Assembly: GCA_030765045.1 (NCBI GenBank)
Contig: CM060964.1
Coordinates: 273,250,388 to 273,314,387 of the forward strand
DNA from: Tenodera sinensis
Taxonomy: Eukaryota > Arthropoda > Insecta > Mantodea > Mantidae
DNA: 64,000 bases
Direction of reading: 5' to 3'
Shown here: one piece after another, positions 1 to 11,699 of the stretch
Numbering within the stretch: the stretch's first letter is position 1
Layout: every line of letters begins with the position of its first letter
The notes under the pieces: generated by a model
Told to the model about the DNA's origin: nothing
The model's database searches: none
The model's input: the letters and a program-made list of their open reading frames with translations, nothing else
Position numbers and translations under genes: made by a program

Positions 1-2
1 TG

Positions 3-2579
3 CTGCGCAAGCAGAAATCCACTCTTCTGTGTTCACTTACATTTCTTCTACGTTGCCGTGATTCAGGGATCATTCCTAGATTCCTCCGACAGAAGCGCCA
101 TTTTCATTCAGCCGCTGCTCACCGTATCTACAACCGCTCCGAACACGCCTTACTCCGAGAACGTATTCACCAGACTAGACGTGAGCTCTCCTCCAACAAC
201 TACCAGTTGCTGGGATTACACCTAAAACTAAGTAACACACTTCATAGATATGATTGGGACAACGCAGACAGGATTACTCACAACTCCATGACTCACAACC
301 AGAACAACACCACTACTCGCCACAAGAAAAAGTTTGAACGCCTTACGACTGCCAACAAACCTTCTACGACTCCGGACACCAGTCGCACAGTGGTTAATTT
401 ATCTAATCATCAACTGTCACCAGACGAGACTTCTCTACTTGCCAAAGGAGGAAATTATGCGGTGGTCACTACCACTGTTCCAGTGGAGGACATAATTTCT
501 AACATTGAATCTGGGATACGAGGCCTTCCAGCCGTCATAACCAATGAGATTCGCCGTGAATCCGCTAGGATTCTCCAACATGCGAAAGCTCCACCCAGGA
601 ATCTTACTTTCAAAGAAAGGACTGCCTTGAGGGATTTGAACAACAACAAAAGCATCATCGTCTGCTCAGCGGACAAGGGGAATGCCACTGTCATTCTTAA
701 CCAACAGGACTATGAAGACAAAATCTCAGATCTTCTTAAACCTGACACTTACCGCAAAATCCAGCGAGATCCCACAACTCGCATTCTACGAAGAACCAAT
801 GGCCTCATCAAGGCTTCTTCCCTGCCAGCAGAAGACAAACGTCGCATCATCAAATCGGAAGCTCAGCCTCCCAGACTTTATGGCTTACCAAAAATTCACA
901 AGGCTGATGTCCCCCTGAGGCCCATTGTCAGTGGAATTGGATCTCCGACTTACGCCTTAGCCAAACATCTAGCCTACCTACTACAACCTCACGTCGGATC
1001 GACAGACTCTTTCATTAAAGACTCTACACATTTCATCCAAAAACTGCAAGGTATCACGCTACAACCCCATGACCTTCTAATCAGTTTCGATGTGGTCTCA
1101 CTCTTCACCATGGTTCCAGTACAGGAGACACTCACTCAGCTGAAAGGCATCTTCTCAGACGACATTATTACACTCTTCCACCATGTTCTCACCACTACTT
1201 ACTTCCAGTGTAACCAGTCCTACTATGAACAAATAGATGGCGTTGCCATGGGTAGCCCCCTGAGCCCAGTGGTGGCCAATTTTTTCATGGAATCCTTCGA
1301 GTCTACTGCCTTAGCCTCAGCTCCACGAAAACCAACAGTTTGGCTCCGATACGTAGACGACACTTTCGTCGTATGGCCCCACGGAAAAGAAACCCTCCAA
1401 GACTTCCTGTTACACCTAAACAGCATCAACCCCCGCATACAATTCACCATGGAGGAAGAGAAGGATGAACAGATAGCTTTTCTAGACGTCTTGGTCAGCA
1501 GGAAAGCAGACGGCTCACTTGGGCACACTGTCTACCGTAAGCCCACTCATACGGACCGCTATTTAAACAAGGCCTCTAATCATTATCCCAAACAAAAACG
1601 AGCCATGATTAGGACACTTGTCAATCGGGCTTCTCGCATTTGCGAGCCACATTTGCTACCACAAGAACTCCATCACCTTGAACTAGCTTTATTATCGAAT
1701 GGATACTCAGTTCAAGAAGTCAAAAGAGCCTTCCGTCCTGCGAGACCAAAACCTGCCTCACTCACTACAGATAAACCCAAACATAAAGGTACGGTCTTCC
1801 TTCCATACTTACAAAATGTGACCGACCGTATCCAACGCATACTGCAGAGACATAATGTGAAAACTGTCTTCAAGCCCACTAAACAGCTTAAAAATCTACT
1901 ACGTTCAGCCAAAGATCCCCGGGACCCCCTGTCTTCGGCTGGCGTATATCGTATTCCCTGTTCCTGTGGCTCCGTTTACATTGGGACTACACAACGCAGC
2001 ATAAACACCAGACTCGCCAAACACAAAAGAGGATGCCGTCTGGGCCATACGGACAAGTCTGCAGTTTCACAACACGCCATTGAAGCGAAGGGCGAACACA
2101 TCATCAAGTTCCAGGATACCAGCATTCTGTCATCCACTACACACTACCATGCCCAGCTACAACGCGAAGCCATTGAGATTTACAAACATCCCTACAATTT
2201 CAATAAGAAAGAAGAAGCCTTGAAACTGAACAACAACTGGTACCCCGTCATTGAAAGCAAGAAACAACGGTTAACAGGAATAATGAAAAATGAACCAATC
2301 AAGAGGAAACAACACCTTGGATGGAACCTCCCACCCCTGCCCTGCTGTCCGCCAGCCGGACCAATCAGCGGAGGCCGCTCGGGGTATAAATACAGCAGCT
2401 CGGACAGCCGACACCTCAGACGCTACGCTTATTTCTCCGAGGAGACTACGTCCGCGCCACTGAAGATGTCTACCGCAGTTGTGGACGAAACGTCTGGCAG
2501 TTCTAACTCCAGCAGACCACGGCATAACAGCCCGGAAATATCTTCTAGTAATATTTATTTATTGTTGCTTAACTACTAG
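3..2579 (+). CDS. Penelope-like element polyprotein: reverse transcriptase plus GIY-YIG endonuclease (5' end outside window)
   Basis: The frame is open from the left edge of the window to the stop at 2577-2579, about 858 codons, with the first internal Met at 207. Numbering from that Met, the reverse transcriptase lies at about 220-450: a YGLPKIHKA segment, motif A SFDVVSLF near 291, motif B GVAMGSPLSPV near 344, and catalytic YVDD near 381. A GIY-YIG nuclease follows from about 579 (GVYRIPCSCGSVYIG), the arrangement typical of Penelope-like elements. These reverse-transcribe their RNA at a nick made by the GIY-YIG domain. No internal stop or frameshift is seen, unlike every other retroelement here, so this copy may be young. 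The reading frame runs on through the 3' repeat, which carries a TATA box and a hammerhead-like motif. The true start lies upstream of the window. Confidence 0.93.
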   Translation: MRKQKSTLLCSLTFLLRCRDSGIIPRFLRQKRHFHSAAAHRIYNRSEHALLRERIHQTRRELSSNNYQLLGLHLKLSNTLHRYDWDNADRITHNSMTHNQNNTTTRHKKKFERLTTANKPSTTPDTSRTVVNLSNHQLSPDETSLLAKGGNYAVVTTTVPVEDIISNIESGIRGLPAVITNEIRRESARILQHAKAPPRNLTFKERTALRDLNNNKSIIVCSADKGNATVILNQQDYEDKISDLLKPDTYRKIQRDPTTRILRRTNGLIKASSLPAEDKRRIIKSEAQPPRLYGLPKIHKADVPLRPIVSGIGSPTYALAKHLAYLLQPHVGSTDSFIKDSTHFIQKLQGITLQPHDLLISFDVVSLFTMVPVQETLTQLKGIFSDDIITLFHHVLTTTYFQCNQSYYEQIDGVAMGSPLSPVVANFFMESFESTALASAPRKPTVWLRYVDDTFVVWPHGKETLQDFLLHLNSINPRIQFTMEEEKDEQIAFLDVLVSRKADGSLGHTVYRKPTHTDRYLNKASNHYPKQKRAMIRTLVNRASRICEPHLLPQELHHLELALLSNGYSVQEVKRAFRPARPKPASLTTDKPKHKGTVFLPYLQNVTDRIQRILQRHNVKTVFKPTKQLKNLLRSAKDPRDPLSSAGVYRIPCSCGSVYIGTTQRSINTRLAKHKRGCRLGHTDKSAVSQHAIEAKGEHIIKFQDTSILSSTTHYHAQLQREAIEIYKHPYNFNKKEEALKLNNNWYPVIESKKQRLTGIMKNEPIKRKQHLGWNLPPLPCCPPAGPISGGRSGYKYSSSDSRHLRRYAYFSEETTSAPLKMSTAVVDETSGSSNSSRPRHNSPEISSSNIYLLLLNY
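2361..2392 (+). promoter_or_regulatory. CCAAT and TATA boxes in the Penelope 3' repeat
   Basis: CCAATCA at 2361-2367 is followed by TATAAATA at 2385-2392. The TATA box lies about 65 bp before the hammerhead-like motif. The related fragment at 13.3-13.8 kb (minus strand) keeps a CCAACCA and a TATAAATA at the same relative places, and the third fragment at 63.9 kb keeps TATAAATA. Penelope terminal repeats are known to drive transcription of the downstream copy, so a promoter role is a reasonable inference. Confidence 0.55.
2456..2498 (+). ncRNA. Hammerhead-like motif in the Penelope repeat
   Basis: The order is GCCA (2456-2459), CTGAAGA (2460-2466), a stem GTCTAC/GTGGAC (2468-2473 with 2481-2486), GAAA (2487-2490), CGTC and then TGGC (2495-2498), which pairs with the first GCCA. 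This resembles a hammerhead core CUGANGA...GAAA with stems I and II. Penelope-like elements are known to encode hammerhead ribozymes. Two things are atypical: one extra T before stem II, and no room for stem III between GAAAC and GTC. It may be a degenerate or non-cleaving derivative. Confidence 0.45.
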
Positions 2580-2921
2580 TGATTTTTCTGCGACACGCAG
2601 GATAACAATATACATCAGAGCAACAAAGATTCACATTAAACAAGGATCAAGTAGTTGGATACAATACATAATAATACATAAACTACAACACAATATAAGC
2701 ACTGTACAATGCAGGATGTGTATACAATGCACATACAATCATTACAGCATAATATTCACATTAAAGAAAAATCTGGAGATTGGATACAGTTCATAATAAT
2801 GACATTACAGTACATACCCAATGTACATCACAGAAAAAGGTGTACAATGTAATATATTACAATTTTATATTACAACAGTTGCTAATTTTCACTTGTTACA
2901 GAGTGAGTCTTATAGTTTAAG
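2580..2921. other. AT-rich junction between Penelope and LINE
   Basis: No gene is seen. The stretch is AT-rich, contains recurring ACAATGT/TACAAT words, and probably holds the 3' untranslated tail of the minus-strand LINE that begins at 2922. I could not place the exact LINE end or a target duplication. Confidence 0.4.
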
Positions 2922-5900
2922 TTACAGTTTGTTATGTAATGATGTTGAGTATAGAAATTTAAGGACAGAGTGAATCATTGTCGGGCTATTGAATACTGTT
3001 GGTACATGAGCAGTTATACTGAATTCTCTTCTTTTCTGTTCATATGTTGGGCATTCTGTAAAGATGTGCTTGATGGTTAGGGGCTGTTGGCAGTGATGAC
3101 ATTCAGGTGGCGGTTCTTCTTTGGAAAGTAGAAATGAGTGGGTTAACTTGGTGTGTCCCATTCTCAATCTTGTCAGTAAAATTTGATCTCTTCTTTGTAG
3201 CTTATACACAGAGGGTATATGTTCAAGTGTAACTCAATTATATTGTGTGATCCAGAGTTGCTTTATTTCTGTATTTATGAATGGGATTAAATCTCTGTGC
3301 GGAGTTGGAATGTAATTTTTGGTGGTTGGACTTTGTATGCTCTTCTTTGCTGCAACATCTGCCTTTTCGTTGCCAGTTATACCACAATGAGAAGGTATCC
3401 ATTGGAGAACAATTTCTTTTCCTTTCATTTGTAGTGAATGGAGCAGTATCTGAATGTCCTGAATCAGTATAGCTGTTGTCCATTTATCACTTATTGCTTT
3501 TATGGAACTTAAGGAGTCAGAAAGAATAATGAACTTTTGGTGTTTCATGTTTTCAGTATTTAGCAATGCTTGTTTAATTGCATATAATTCACAGGTGAAT
3601 ACAAAACATGAGTTAGGAAGCTTAAATGTTAGAACTTTATCTTGGTTAACTACTGCACATCCACTGCCTGTACTGGTTTTGGATCCATCACTGTATATTG
3701 GTATGTAATTTATGAACTTACTCATTGTTTCATTGAACCTGCACTAGAAGATTGCTTGATTGGTGTCTTTTTTGGTGTATTCTAATAGATCTAATTTAAT
3801 TGTAGGTGATGATAATGTCCAAGGAGGTAATTTATTAATATCCCTTGTTTTCACTGACGGATTGATGAAATTCAATTCTTTGCAATATTTTGTTACTCTT
3901 AAGTGTGGTGGGATCTGATTGGCTCTATTTTCAGGATATTTGTCAAAATATCTGTTGTAAAAAAGGTATGTGAATGTTGGTAAATTTCTGTTTGCTGCTA
4001 CCTTAAGTGCATAATGCAAAGTTAACTGCTTTCTTCTGTTGTTTAAAGGAAGTTCATTTGTCTCAATCTGTAATTTCTTAATTGGACTGGAATGGAATGC
4101 ACCGGTCGCCATTCTCATAGCAGAACTTTGAATGGTATCCAACATTTTAAGAGCACTTGGAGATGCAGAATTATGAACTATAGCTTCATAATCAAGTTTG
4201 GCTCTTACTACAGTCTGGTATATTTTCATATACACCATATAGTCTGCACCCCAGTTATTAGATGACAGAGCTCTAAAAACATTTAGTTCCTGCAAACAGT
4301 TATTTCTCAAGTTTGTGAGATGAAGGATCCATGTATAGTTTAGTATCAAATGTGAGTCCCAATAAAGTAAGTGTCTTCGCTGTTTTGAGCTTCTCCCCAG
4401 CTACATATAATTCAGGTTGTCTGCCTGAATGTTTTCCTTTGCTGAAATTGATGCCAGTAGATTTTGACTTGGAGAGCTTAAATCCAGTTTTGTGAAGCCA
4501 ATTTTCAGTCTGGTCTAGAGCAGCTTGCATTAATTCATTGTTGACTGATAGGTCACTTCCTCTACAAATTAATGTCAGATCATCTGCAAATAAGCATTCT
4601 CTTACTGGGGTGGGTATGTTGTCTAATATCCCATTAATTGCTACAAGAAATAAAGTTATGCTAATTACAGCTCCTTGCAGAATTCCATTTTCTGTTGTTA
4701 CTGTTTTAGAAATAATGCCATTTGTCTTTACTTGTATAGTTCTTTGCTGTAAAAAGTTGTATATGAAAGCTAGCATATTTCCTTTAATGTTGTTGTCCTT
4801 AAGCACTTGTATTACATTGTCCTTCCAAATAGTTTCTTAAGCTTTTTCTATGTCAAGGCTAACCATGGTTAAATTTTGAGAGTTAACAAAGGTTTGCCAT
4901 ATTTCAGATTCCAAAAATATAAGATTATCCAAGGTAGAATGAAAAGCATGAAAACCACTTTGCATCTTGGAGAAGAATCCTGTGTGTTCTAGCCTCCATC
5001 TTAAGCGATCATTTACTATTCTTTCCATTAATTTATATAATGTGCTGATCAAGGATATGGGTCGATAACTTTGAGGATTATTATTATCTTTACCAGGTTT
5101 CGGTATAGGTATAATGGTAGCTCTCCGCCATTGATCTGGGAATACTTTGTGAATCCATATGTGGTCAAATATATGTAGAAGATAATCTGAAGTTCTCGAA
5201 GGAAGATGTTTCAGTAATTCATATGTAATATTATCAGGTCCTGCACTATGGGTTCTGCCTTTGTTTAATAACCTTGTTAGTTCTTCCATACTTAAAATGT
5301 TATTAATATCTTGGTCAGAGTCTTCATTGAATATAATATCTACATCAAGTGTTTTCTGCATTTTTATTTTAATGAAATCATTTGAGTAGTTTGCATAGCT
5401 TGAAGAATCTGCAAATGTATTGGCAAGAAAATCTGCTATCTCCTTGGGGTTTGTTAGCACCGTGTTGTCCTCATGCTTTTTTAGTAGTTGAATTCCCATT
5501 CGACAATTCATTCCTCTGATTCTCCGAATTCCATTCCACACTTTAGTTGCAGTGGAATGAGAATTTAAGCTGGAGATGAAATGTAACCAAGAATCACGTT
5601 TGCTTTGTTTGATTTGTTTTCTTGCTGCAGCTCTTAGTTTTAGGAAATTGATTCTATTTTCTTGAGTGGGGTGTCTTCTGTAATGGTTAAATGCAGCATT
5701 TTTATTCTTAATTGCATTTTTACAGGATTCATTCCACCAAGGGACACTTTTTCCATGTACACTTGGATTTGTTTTTGGAATGTTAATATCTGCAGCTCTG
5801 TTTATTAGATTTGAAAATTTGTCTACTATAGAGTCAGTTGTTGTCTTATGAAAATCCCATGCTGGTATTAAGTCCCCTATGTTTTGGTTTAGGTATCCTT

Positions 5901-6599
5901 GAAATGTCTTCCAGTCACCTTTACTATATATGAATTTAGGCATGGGGTCTATGTTGGAAGAATAAAATGTGTCTAAAATAATTGGGAAATGATCACTTCC
6001 ATACAGCTGGTTTAAAGCTTTCCATTGAAATAGATGGGCAATATCTGAAGTACATATGGTCAGATCAATGGAGCTGAATGAATTGTGGGCTAGATTATAC
6101 TAGGTTGGGTCACCTGTGTTTAACAATGTAAAATTATTTTGCTCTATGACATTGTTTATAATATTTCCTCTATTATTGGTTGATCTACTTCCCCAGATTC
6201 TGTTGTGGCCATTAAAGTCTCTTAGGAGTATAAATGGCTTAGGCAGTTGGTTTAAAAGATCTCTAAGAAAATTCAACATTATTTGGTATATAGATATTAC
6301 ATAGTTGTTTCTTTTACATAAGTAAGAGTAATTGCTACAGCTTCTAGATTGGTATTTAATATAATTTCTTTACTCAATGATTTCTTAATGTAAGTGGCTA
6401 CACCACCACTAGCACATCCAGGATTTAGTATATTCTTATGGTAACATTCATTGGATTTAAGTTTAACCAGTTCATTATTTTTAAAATTTGTTTCTTGTAA
6501 ACATATGATGTCAGGATTATTATTCTGCATGAGCAGTTTTAAATACTCAAATTGTGTTTTGAAACTGTTTATATTCCATTGTAATAGTGTTAGAGCCAT
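2922..6599 (-). pseudogene. I-type LINE ORF2: endonuclease, reverse transcriptase, RNase H, broken
   Basis: The endonuclease start is at 6599 (LTLLQWNINSFK, IICLQETNF). The rest of the endonuclease, about 6290-5944, is scrambled by stops. Reverse transcriptase runs from 5943, with AGPDNITYELLK and SYRPISLISTLYKL, through a stop near 4835 to the catalytic FADD near 4580. A frameshift near 4330 moves the remainder to another frame. RNase H is at 3725-3234 (IYSDGSKTSTGSG, ILSDSLSSIKAI, IPSHCGITGNEKAD). The C-terminal zinc motif is at 3209-2922 (CHHCQQPLTIKHIFTEC). Roughly four lesions separate intact blocks, so the copy died fairly recently. Confidence 0.87.
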
Positions 6600-6627
6600 A
6601 ATTTTGAAATTTTACCAAGTGCATTTC

Positions 6628-8087
6628 TTAAGAACTTGTAGTTAAGTCTTCTTCTAGTGCTGCTCCTAATGGTTTCTCCAAGGTTACTGCTAAACATAGC
6701 TGTTTTTGAGTTTGTGTGCTTCTATTTCTAATACTCTTCCCTTTGAGGTATTGATGTAACTTCTTAAGGTTACTTGCCAATCCCTGTAAGTCTTTATTGT
6801 AATTTAAAGCCTCTGCAACTATATCTTTAGTGTCCACTGTATTTTGCATGAAAGCAGACAGTTGTGTAAAGTTGAGGATAAACTCTTCTGGTTTAGCCTC
6901 AATAATTTGCTTAAGTGGGATTAAAGTTTCAAGTATTTGAGCTTTCTTATCAATAGGTTTTACTCTCTTGTTCACACGCTTTGAAGACTTACTGCTACTT
7001 CCCTCTTTGTCTGACTGCTTCTCAACAGTTGCATCAGAGCATGAATTATCATAGTCATCTTCAACTGAAGTGCAGGGGCTACTGGATGGGTGTCTTCTTT
7101 TTAGTTTTGCTGCTGTGTTCTGTGTTTCAATTTCTAAGCTATTTGTGTTAGTTTTCTGAATAGCACTTCCTTCCTGAAGTACAGATCTGAATTGTACAGG
7201 AGGTATAGAAGGTTCTATGTTGCCTTGTTTAGCAGTTTGACTCTTTAGTATAGGGGTCTGTGCATCAGTGTTTGGTTGGGGTTATGGTGGCCTTTTGTGC
7301 TAGTAAGCACTGGAAAATCGGAAATATCTGGGTTTCTTGCCTCCTCTATTGGTACAGATTGCATTTGTTTCCACTGTGCTGTTTCTTCATTGGAATTGCT
7401 TCTACATTGTTTTGCTACATGGCCTTCTTGCTTACACAGGAAGCAAGTAATTGTATCAGTAGTGAAATAAACCCAATAGTTTTTATCATCAAATGTGATT
7501 TGCATGCTACTGGGTAGTTTTTCTAGGTCACTAGGCTTAATAAACATCTGCCTTCTAAAGCTGAGAATGTGAGTGAAACCAGGTTCTGTAATTCCTGCTC
7601 TTATGGGCTGTAGGTGGGAAACCGGGTGAATGTCGGCTTGCTCTGATAAATACTCCTCTATTACATGATCAGGGATCACTGGACTGACATTAGAAATCAC
7701 AACTCGGACATTTTGTGTGATAAGGGTTCTCACTTCTAGAAGGATATTGTTTATTTTGACTTTTGGGTGCTTGCTTACTATATCTTCAGCTATAGTTCTG
7801 TTTGCTAAATACATGCATATCCTCGAGTTTGATATGCGGGAAACAAACCTATTTTATAAGTGTTGTTCAGTGTTATTAATTAACTCACCTTTTAAATTAA
7901 ACCTAATGTTGTTTGGATCTGTGATTTTTCCAATACCTATAACATATACCTTTAATGGAATCTGGTCTATGGCTTCTATAACTATTGCCTGATCTTTGGT
8001 TGGCAATGACCGTGTAACACTAGCATAACTAGTTCTAGTAGCAGTAGTTGTAACATTACCTTGGGTTATTCTTCCACCAGTAACCAT
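6628..8087 (-). pseudogene. I-type LINE ORF1 (gag-like, CCHC zinc knuckle), broken
   Basis: The ATG at 8087 opens a 77-residue segment that stops at 7854. Reading resumes at 7814-7245 with a region ending in one zinc knuckle (CFLCKQEGHVAKQC), then a Ser/Lys-rich stretch, then 6975-6628, whose role I do not recognise. ORF1 proteins of this class bind the element's RNA. The break near 7850 is one stop or a small insertion. A stretch there (about 7845-7895) resembles one arm of the fold-back at 57943-58114, which may be coincidence. Confidence 0.75.
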
Positions 8088-9000
8088 TACTATTAGTATA
8101 GAATATGTTCAGGTTAGCTGTTTTATAAACAGCTACATTAATCCGTGCTTGGGTTCCTCTTCAGTAATTTATATCTCACCCAATAACTCACCTTATATAG
8201 AGCAATATTTTACAATTGTTATAAAAAGGAAATATATCCTTAGGCGAAAAATTAAATATTTTAAACACCGAACTCAGTAGTACCTTAAAACTCAGTCGCA
8301 CGCATCTTTTGTCCATTAAAGGATTTTATCAGAAAAGAGTGGATTCAAAATTTAAAGAAGATTATAATGCTCAGGAAATGTATGATCATATTAAAGAAGT
8401 TGTGCATGACGCTGCAAAAGAGCTCTTGGTTTTGAGAAGAAGGTATTTCAGTAAAAATTTGAGTAGATGACTGGAGAAGCAGCTGACATTATTAGCAAAA
8501 AGAAAAAAGCATATAAATATTGACTTACAACAGGAAGAGTAGAAGATTGAGAGCAATATCAAAGCAAATTATAAGAAAGAATAAGGAAGAAAATTGGAAT
8601 AGAGTTTGCTCAGAAATTGACCATTCACTTGTATTCAATTGATCAGCACAAGCTTGAAGGACTAAAAGAACAATGAGAACATCTAGGAGTAAAATAAAAC
8701 CAATGATTCACTACCCATGACTCTATAGATGAATCATTTTAAAACTGTTTTAGTTGAAGACAGAAAAGAGCTTTAGAAGGAAGTGTAAGTAGTTATTATG
8801 ACTCGAAAGTGTGTTTAGAACCTATTTTGGAAGAAGGGGAAAGAGTTGCCTTTGCAAGATCACAGAATGGTAAGGCACCTGGTCCAGGTGGAGTGCAAGT
8901 GCAATTATGGGAACATGCAGGTGCCCAATTGTTAAGGACAGTAACTAGAATGTTTAACCAGATTTTGGAAGGACACAGTATCCCTAATGAGCAGAAAATA

Positions 9001-10279
9001 CGAGGGTAAGTTCTTGGAATGAAATAAAAAAAAAAGTACTTACGACACTGGAACTTTTTTTATTTTTCAACATAGTCTCCTTGTAGACTTAGTCCAGAGA
9101 TGTTCCAACACCTTGATCCCATCTCGAAAATGAGATTCCTCCAGGCCTGCAAAATAGTTGTTAACTCCGGCTATCAATTCTTCATTTGAAGAAAATCTTC
9201 GTCCACCAAGGAAAATTTCAGCTTCGGGAAGAAATGGAAGTCTGACGGAGCCATATCAGGTGAATAAGGCAGGTGTGGCAACAATTCATACCTTAGTTGG
9301 TCTAATTTCGCCATGGCTGTGGCACATGTGTGTGGGCGTGCATTGTCTTTATGGAAGACGACTTTCTTCCTGGCTAAACCTGGTCTTTTTTTTCACATAT
9401 CTTTTGGTTTAATTCATCCAGGAGGTTAGCATAATACTCTCCAGTAATGGTTGGCTCACTGGGGAGATAATCTACAAGCAGAACCTCCTTCGCATCCCAG
9501 AAAACTGATGCCATTACCTTTCCGACAAAAAGAAATGTCTGCTTTTTTTGGTGGTAGAGAATCAGCATGCTTCCACTGTTTTGACTATTATTTTGACTCT
9601 GGAGTAGAGTAGTGAGCCCAAGTTTCATCTGTGGTCACAAACCGGCACAAAAAATCTTGTTTGTTGCTCCTAAAACGTGCCAAGCATTGTTCCTATACTT
9701 CCATTCTCATGCATTTTTGATCCAGTGTCAAAAGTCGCAGCGCCCATCTTGTAGATAATTTTTTCATATCTAATTCTTCAGTCAAAATTTGATATACCCT
9801 TTCAGATGATGCCTGGCAAGTTTGAGCAGTTTCATGCACTTTCAATCGGCGATCCTCCATTACCATTTTGTGCACTTTTGCAATGATTTCTGGGGCAGTG
9901 ACACATCTTGGCCGGCCACTGTGCAGATCATCATCTAAGCTCTCCCAATCAAATTTAAATTTGTTTATCCACTTGGCAACAGTTGTATATGAAGGAGCAG
10001 AGTCCCCTAGTGTATTCAGAAAATCGGCATGAATGTCCTTTGCTTTCATACCTTTCTTTATGAAATACTTAATCACTACTCAAATCTCAATTTTTTTCCA
10101 TCATTACAAATTACTACACAGGAACAACAATACAGTCGCGTCACCACTGCAGCTGTCTTCCAAGAACATTGTCGTGATACGTGTTTACAGGCAACAGTCC
10201 AATGAATATCACGTGAACAACTTGTGGCACTATGGCTGACCTCTCGTGGTGATTCCGAGAACTTATCAAGCCACCCTCA
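9001..10279 (-). mobile_element. mariner transposon, 1.28 kb, with TIRs and TA duplication
   Basis: The ends share an imperfect terminal inverted repeat. The left end reads GAGGGTAAGTTCTTGGAAT from 9002; the right end, read inward on the minus strand, has GAGGGTGGCTTGATAAGTTC and then TCGGAAT. TA flanks the element at 8999-9000 and 10280-10281. Length and structure match mariner. It was inserted into the RTE LINE reading frame. Confidence 0.92.
9060..10101 (-). pseudogene. mariner transposase, frameshifted
   Basis: The start is ATG at 10101, with a frameshift a few codons later. The helix-turn-helix part is clear at 10076-9693 (GDSAPSYTTVAKWINKF, SGRPRCVTAPEI). The first catalytic Asp is in TTDETW near 9632. 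A stop and frame change follow near 9600. The second Asp segment is at 9560-9374 (GVLLVDYLP-like, TITGEYYANLLDELNQK). The third is HKDNARPHT near 9345. A tail matching YVEK ends near 9062. Span is about 1.04 kb, near the usual 345 codons. All three catalytic Asp are recognisable, but no single frame is open. Confidence 0.9.
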
Positions 10280-11699
10280 TATATATAACACCAATTTTTA
10301 AGGAAGGAAATAAAGACCCATCTAATTATAGAGGTATTAGTGTGATGGTGTCAATGAGTAGTTTTTTTACTAAAATAATAACTTCAAGTCATGTGTCAAG
10401 AGTAAACAGGATTCACTGCTGGAAGTACCTGCTTGGATAACATTTGTATTAAGACAAATTATGGAAAAAAGGACAGCCAAATCTCAAGAAATCCATTTTG
10501 TATTTGTAGATTTGGACAAAGTGTCTGATTCAGTTCCTATTGGTAGACTTTGGGAGTCAATGGAGAGAATGAATGTATCAAAAGCAATGATAATCCTAAT
10601 TAAAAGGGTGTATTATAATTGCAGAGCTCCCATTAAATGTGGAGAATTTATATCTTCTGAGTTTAGTACATCTAAAGGACTGAGACAAGGTTGTGGGATG
10701 TCTCCGACACTATTCAAGATATATTTGGAGACAATTCTAAAACACTGGAATGACTCTTATCCTAACATGAATGAATGAATGAATGTGCTAGATTGAGATG
10801 ACATTAAATTTATGATGGAAAAGCTAATTGACCACTATGATTTAGTGGGTCTTGTGATACATTTTACAAAGACAAAATATTTAATAAGTGGTGGGGATGG
10901 TAGAAATTGGAAATTTTCTAATGAGATAGTAAAGTTAGTGGAACAATTTAAATATTTGCGATCGGTGCTCCACCAATCTGGTGCATGTTTTAAAGATGTA
11001 GAAAATTGTGTCATAAAGGCAAGAAATGCTATAAAGCACATGGTTTCTAGCACCCTGGAAATCACCTTGAATTTAAAATTGCACCTTCAGAACCTGGAAT
11101 TCACCTTGATTTTCAAAAACTATCCTTGAATTTTTCCTAAAACACTTTTGTTGCATTCTGAGGTTGTACTCATGCTGCTCACGGGTACAATAGTGGAATC
11201 ATTGACTTTCTCAGGTGTGACTTATACAGGTCTTCCACTTGCGCTCTTTCCGAACAAGGTTGAAACAATGATATCATTATGTTCCTTTCTAAATTTTAAC
11301 TTCATGTAATTATACCATGTAACTTAGATTACTTTCGTTTACCATGTTTAGCTCTTGCCCAGTATTGTTTAAGTTTGCATGTCTCTTTGAAAAGGAATGT
11401 TTTCACCTTAAAAAAACCTGGAAATTACCTTGAATTTGGTTTTCAAATATTGCTAGACATCATGAAAACAGCTTACTGGTGTTCTTGGAAATAGGTACAT
11501 TAGAATGGAAAAAAAATGTTACTTGATGTGATTGTGGAGAGTATCCTGACTTGTGGAGGAGAAAGCTAGGCTTTGACAGTAAGACTAAAGGACCACGTTA
11601 GGTCTGTGGAAATGGATGGATTAAGGAGTCTTATGTGTATCCCGTCTGCAGAGGGTCAGAAATGACACGTTTAGGGAGAAGTGGAACATACAAGAGGAT

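Larger units (their letters stand above)
2922..8200 (-). mobile_element. I-type non-LTR retrotransposon, near full length, decayed
   Basis: On the minus strand this contains a gag-like ORF1, then an apurinic endonuclease, reverse transcriptase, RNase H and a C-terminal zinc motif. That order, with RNase H present, fits the I superfamily of LINEs. ORF1 begins at 8087 and ORF2 ends at 2922. The sequence between 8088 and about 8300 is probably the 5' untranslated region. Stops and frameshifts interrupt both ORFs, so the copy is inactive, although the domains are easily read. Confidence 0.85.
8809..11129 (+). pseudogene. RTE reverse transcriptase remnant
   Basis: The blocks are conserved RTE reverse transcriptase motifs in order, with stops and frameshifts between them. 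Codons flanking the mariner join in frame once the transposon and one TA copy are removed (..EQKI before, YITPIFKE after). The catalytic Y/FADD motif is not seen after 10778, where the text degenerates into a GAAT-type repeat near 10768-10790. A segment matching EQFKYLRSVLHQSG lies at about 10938-10985. The copy is clearly dead. Confidence 0.75.
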
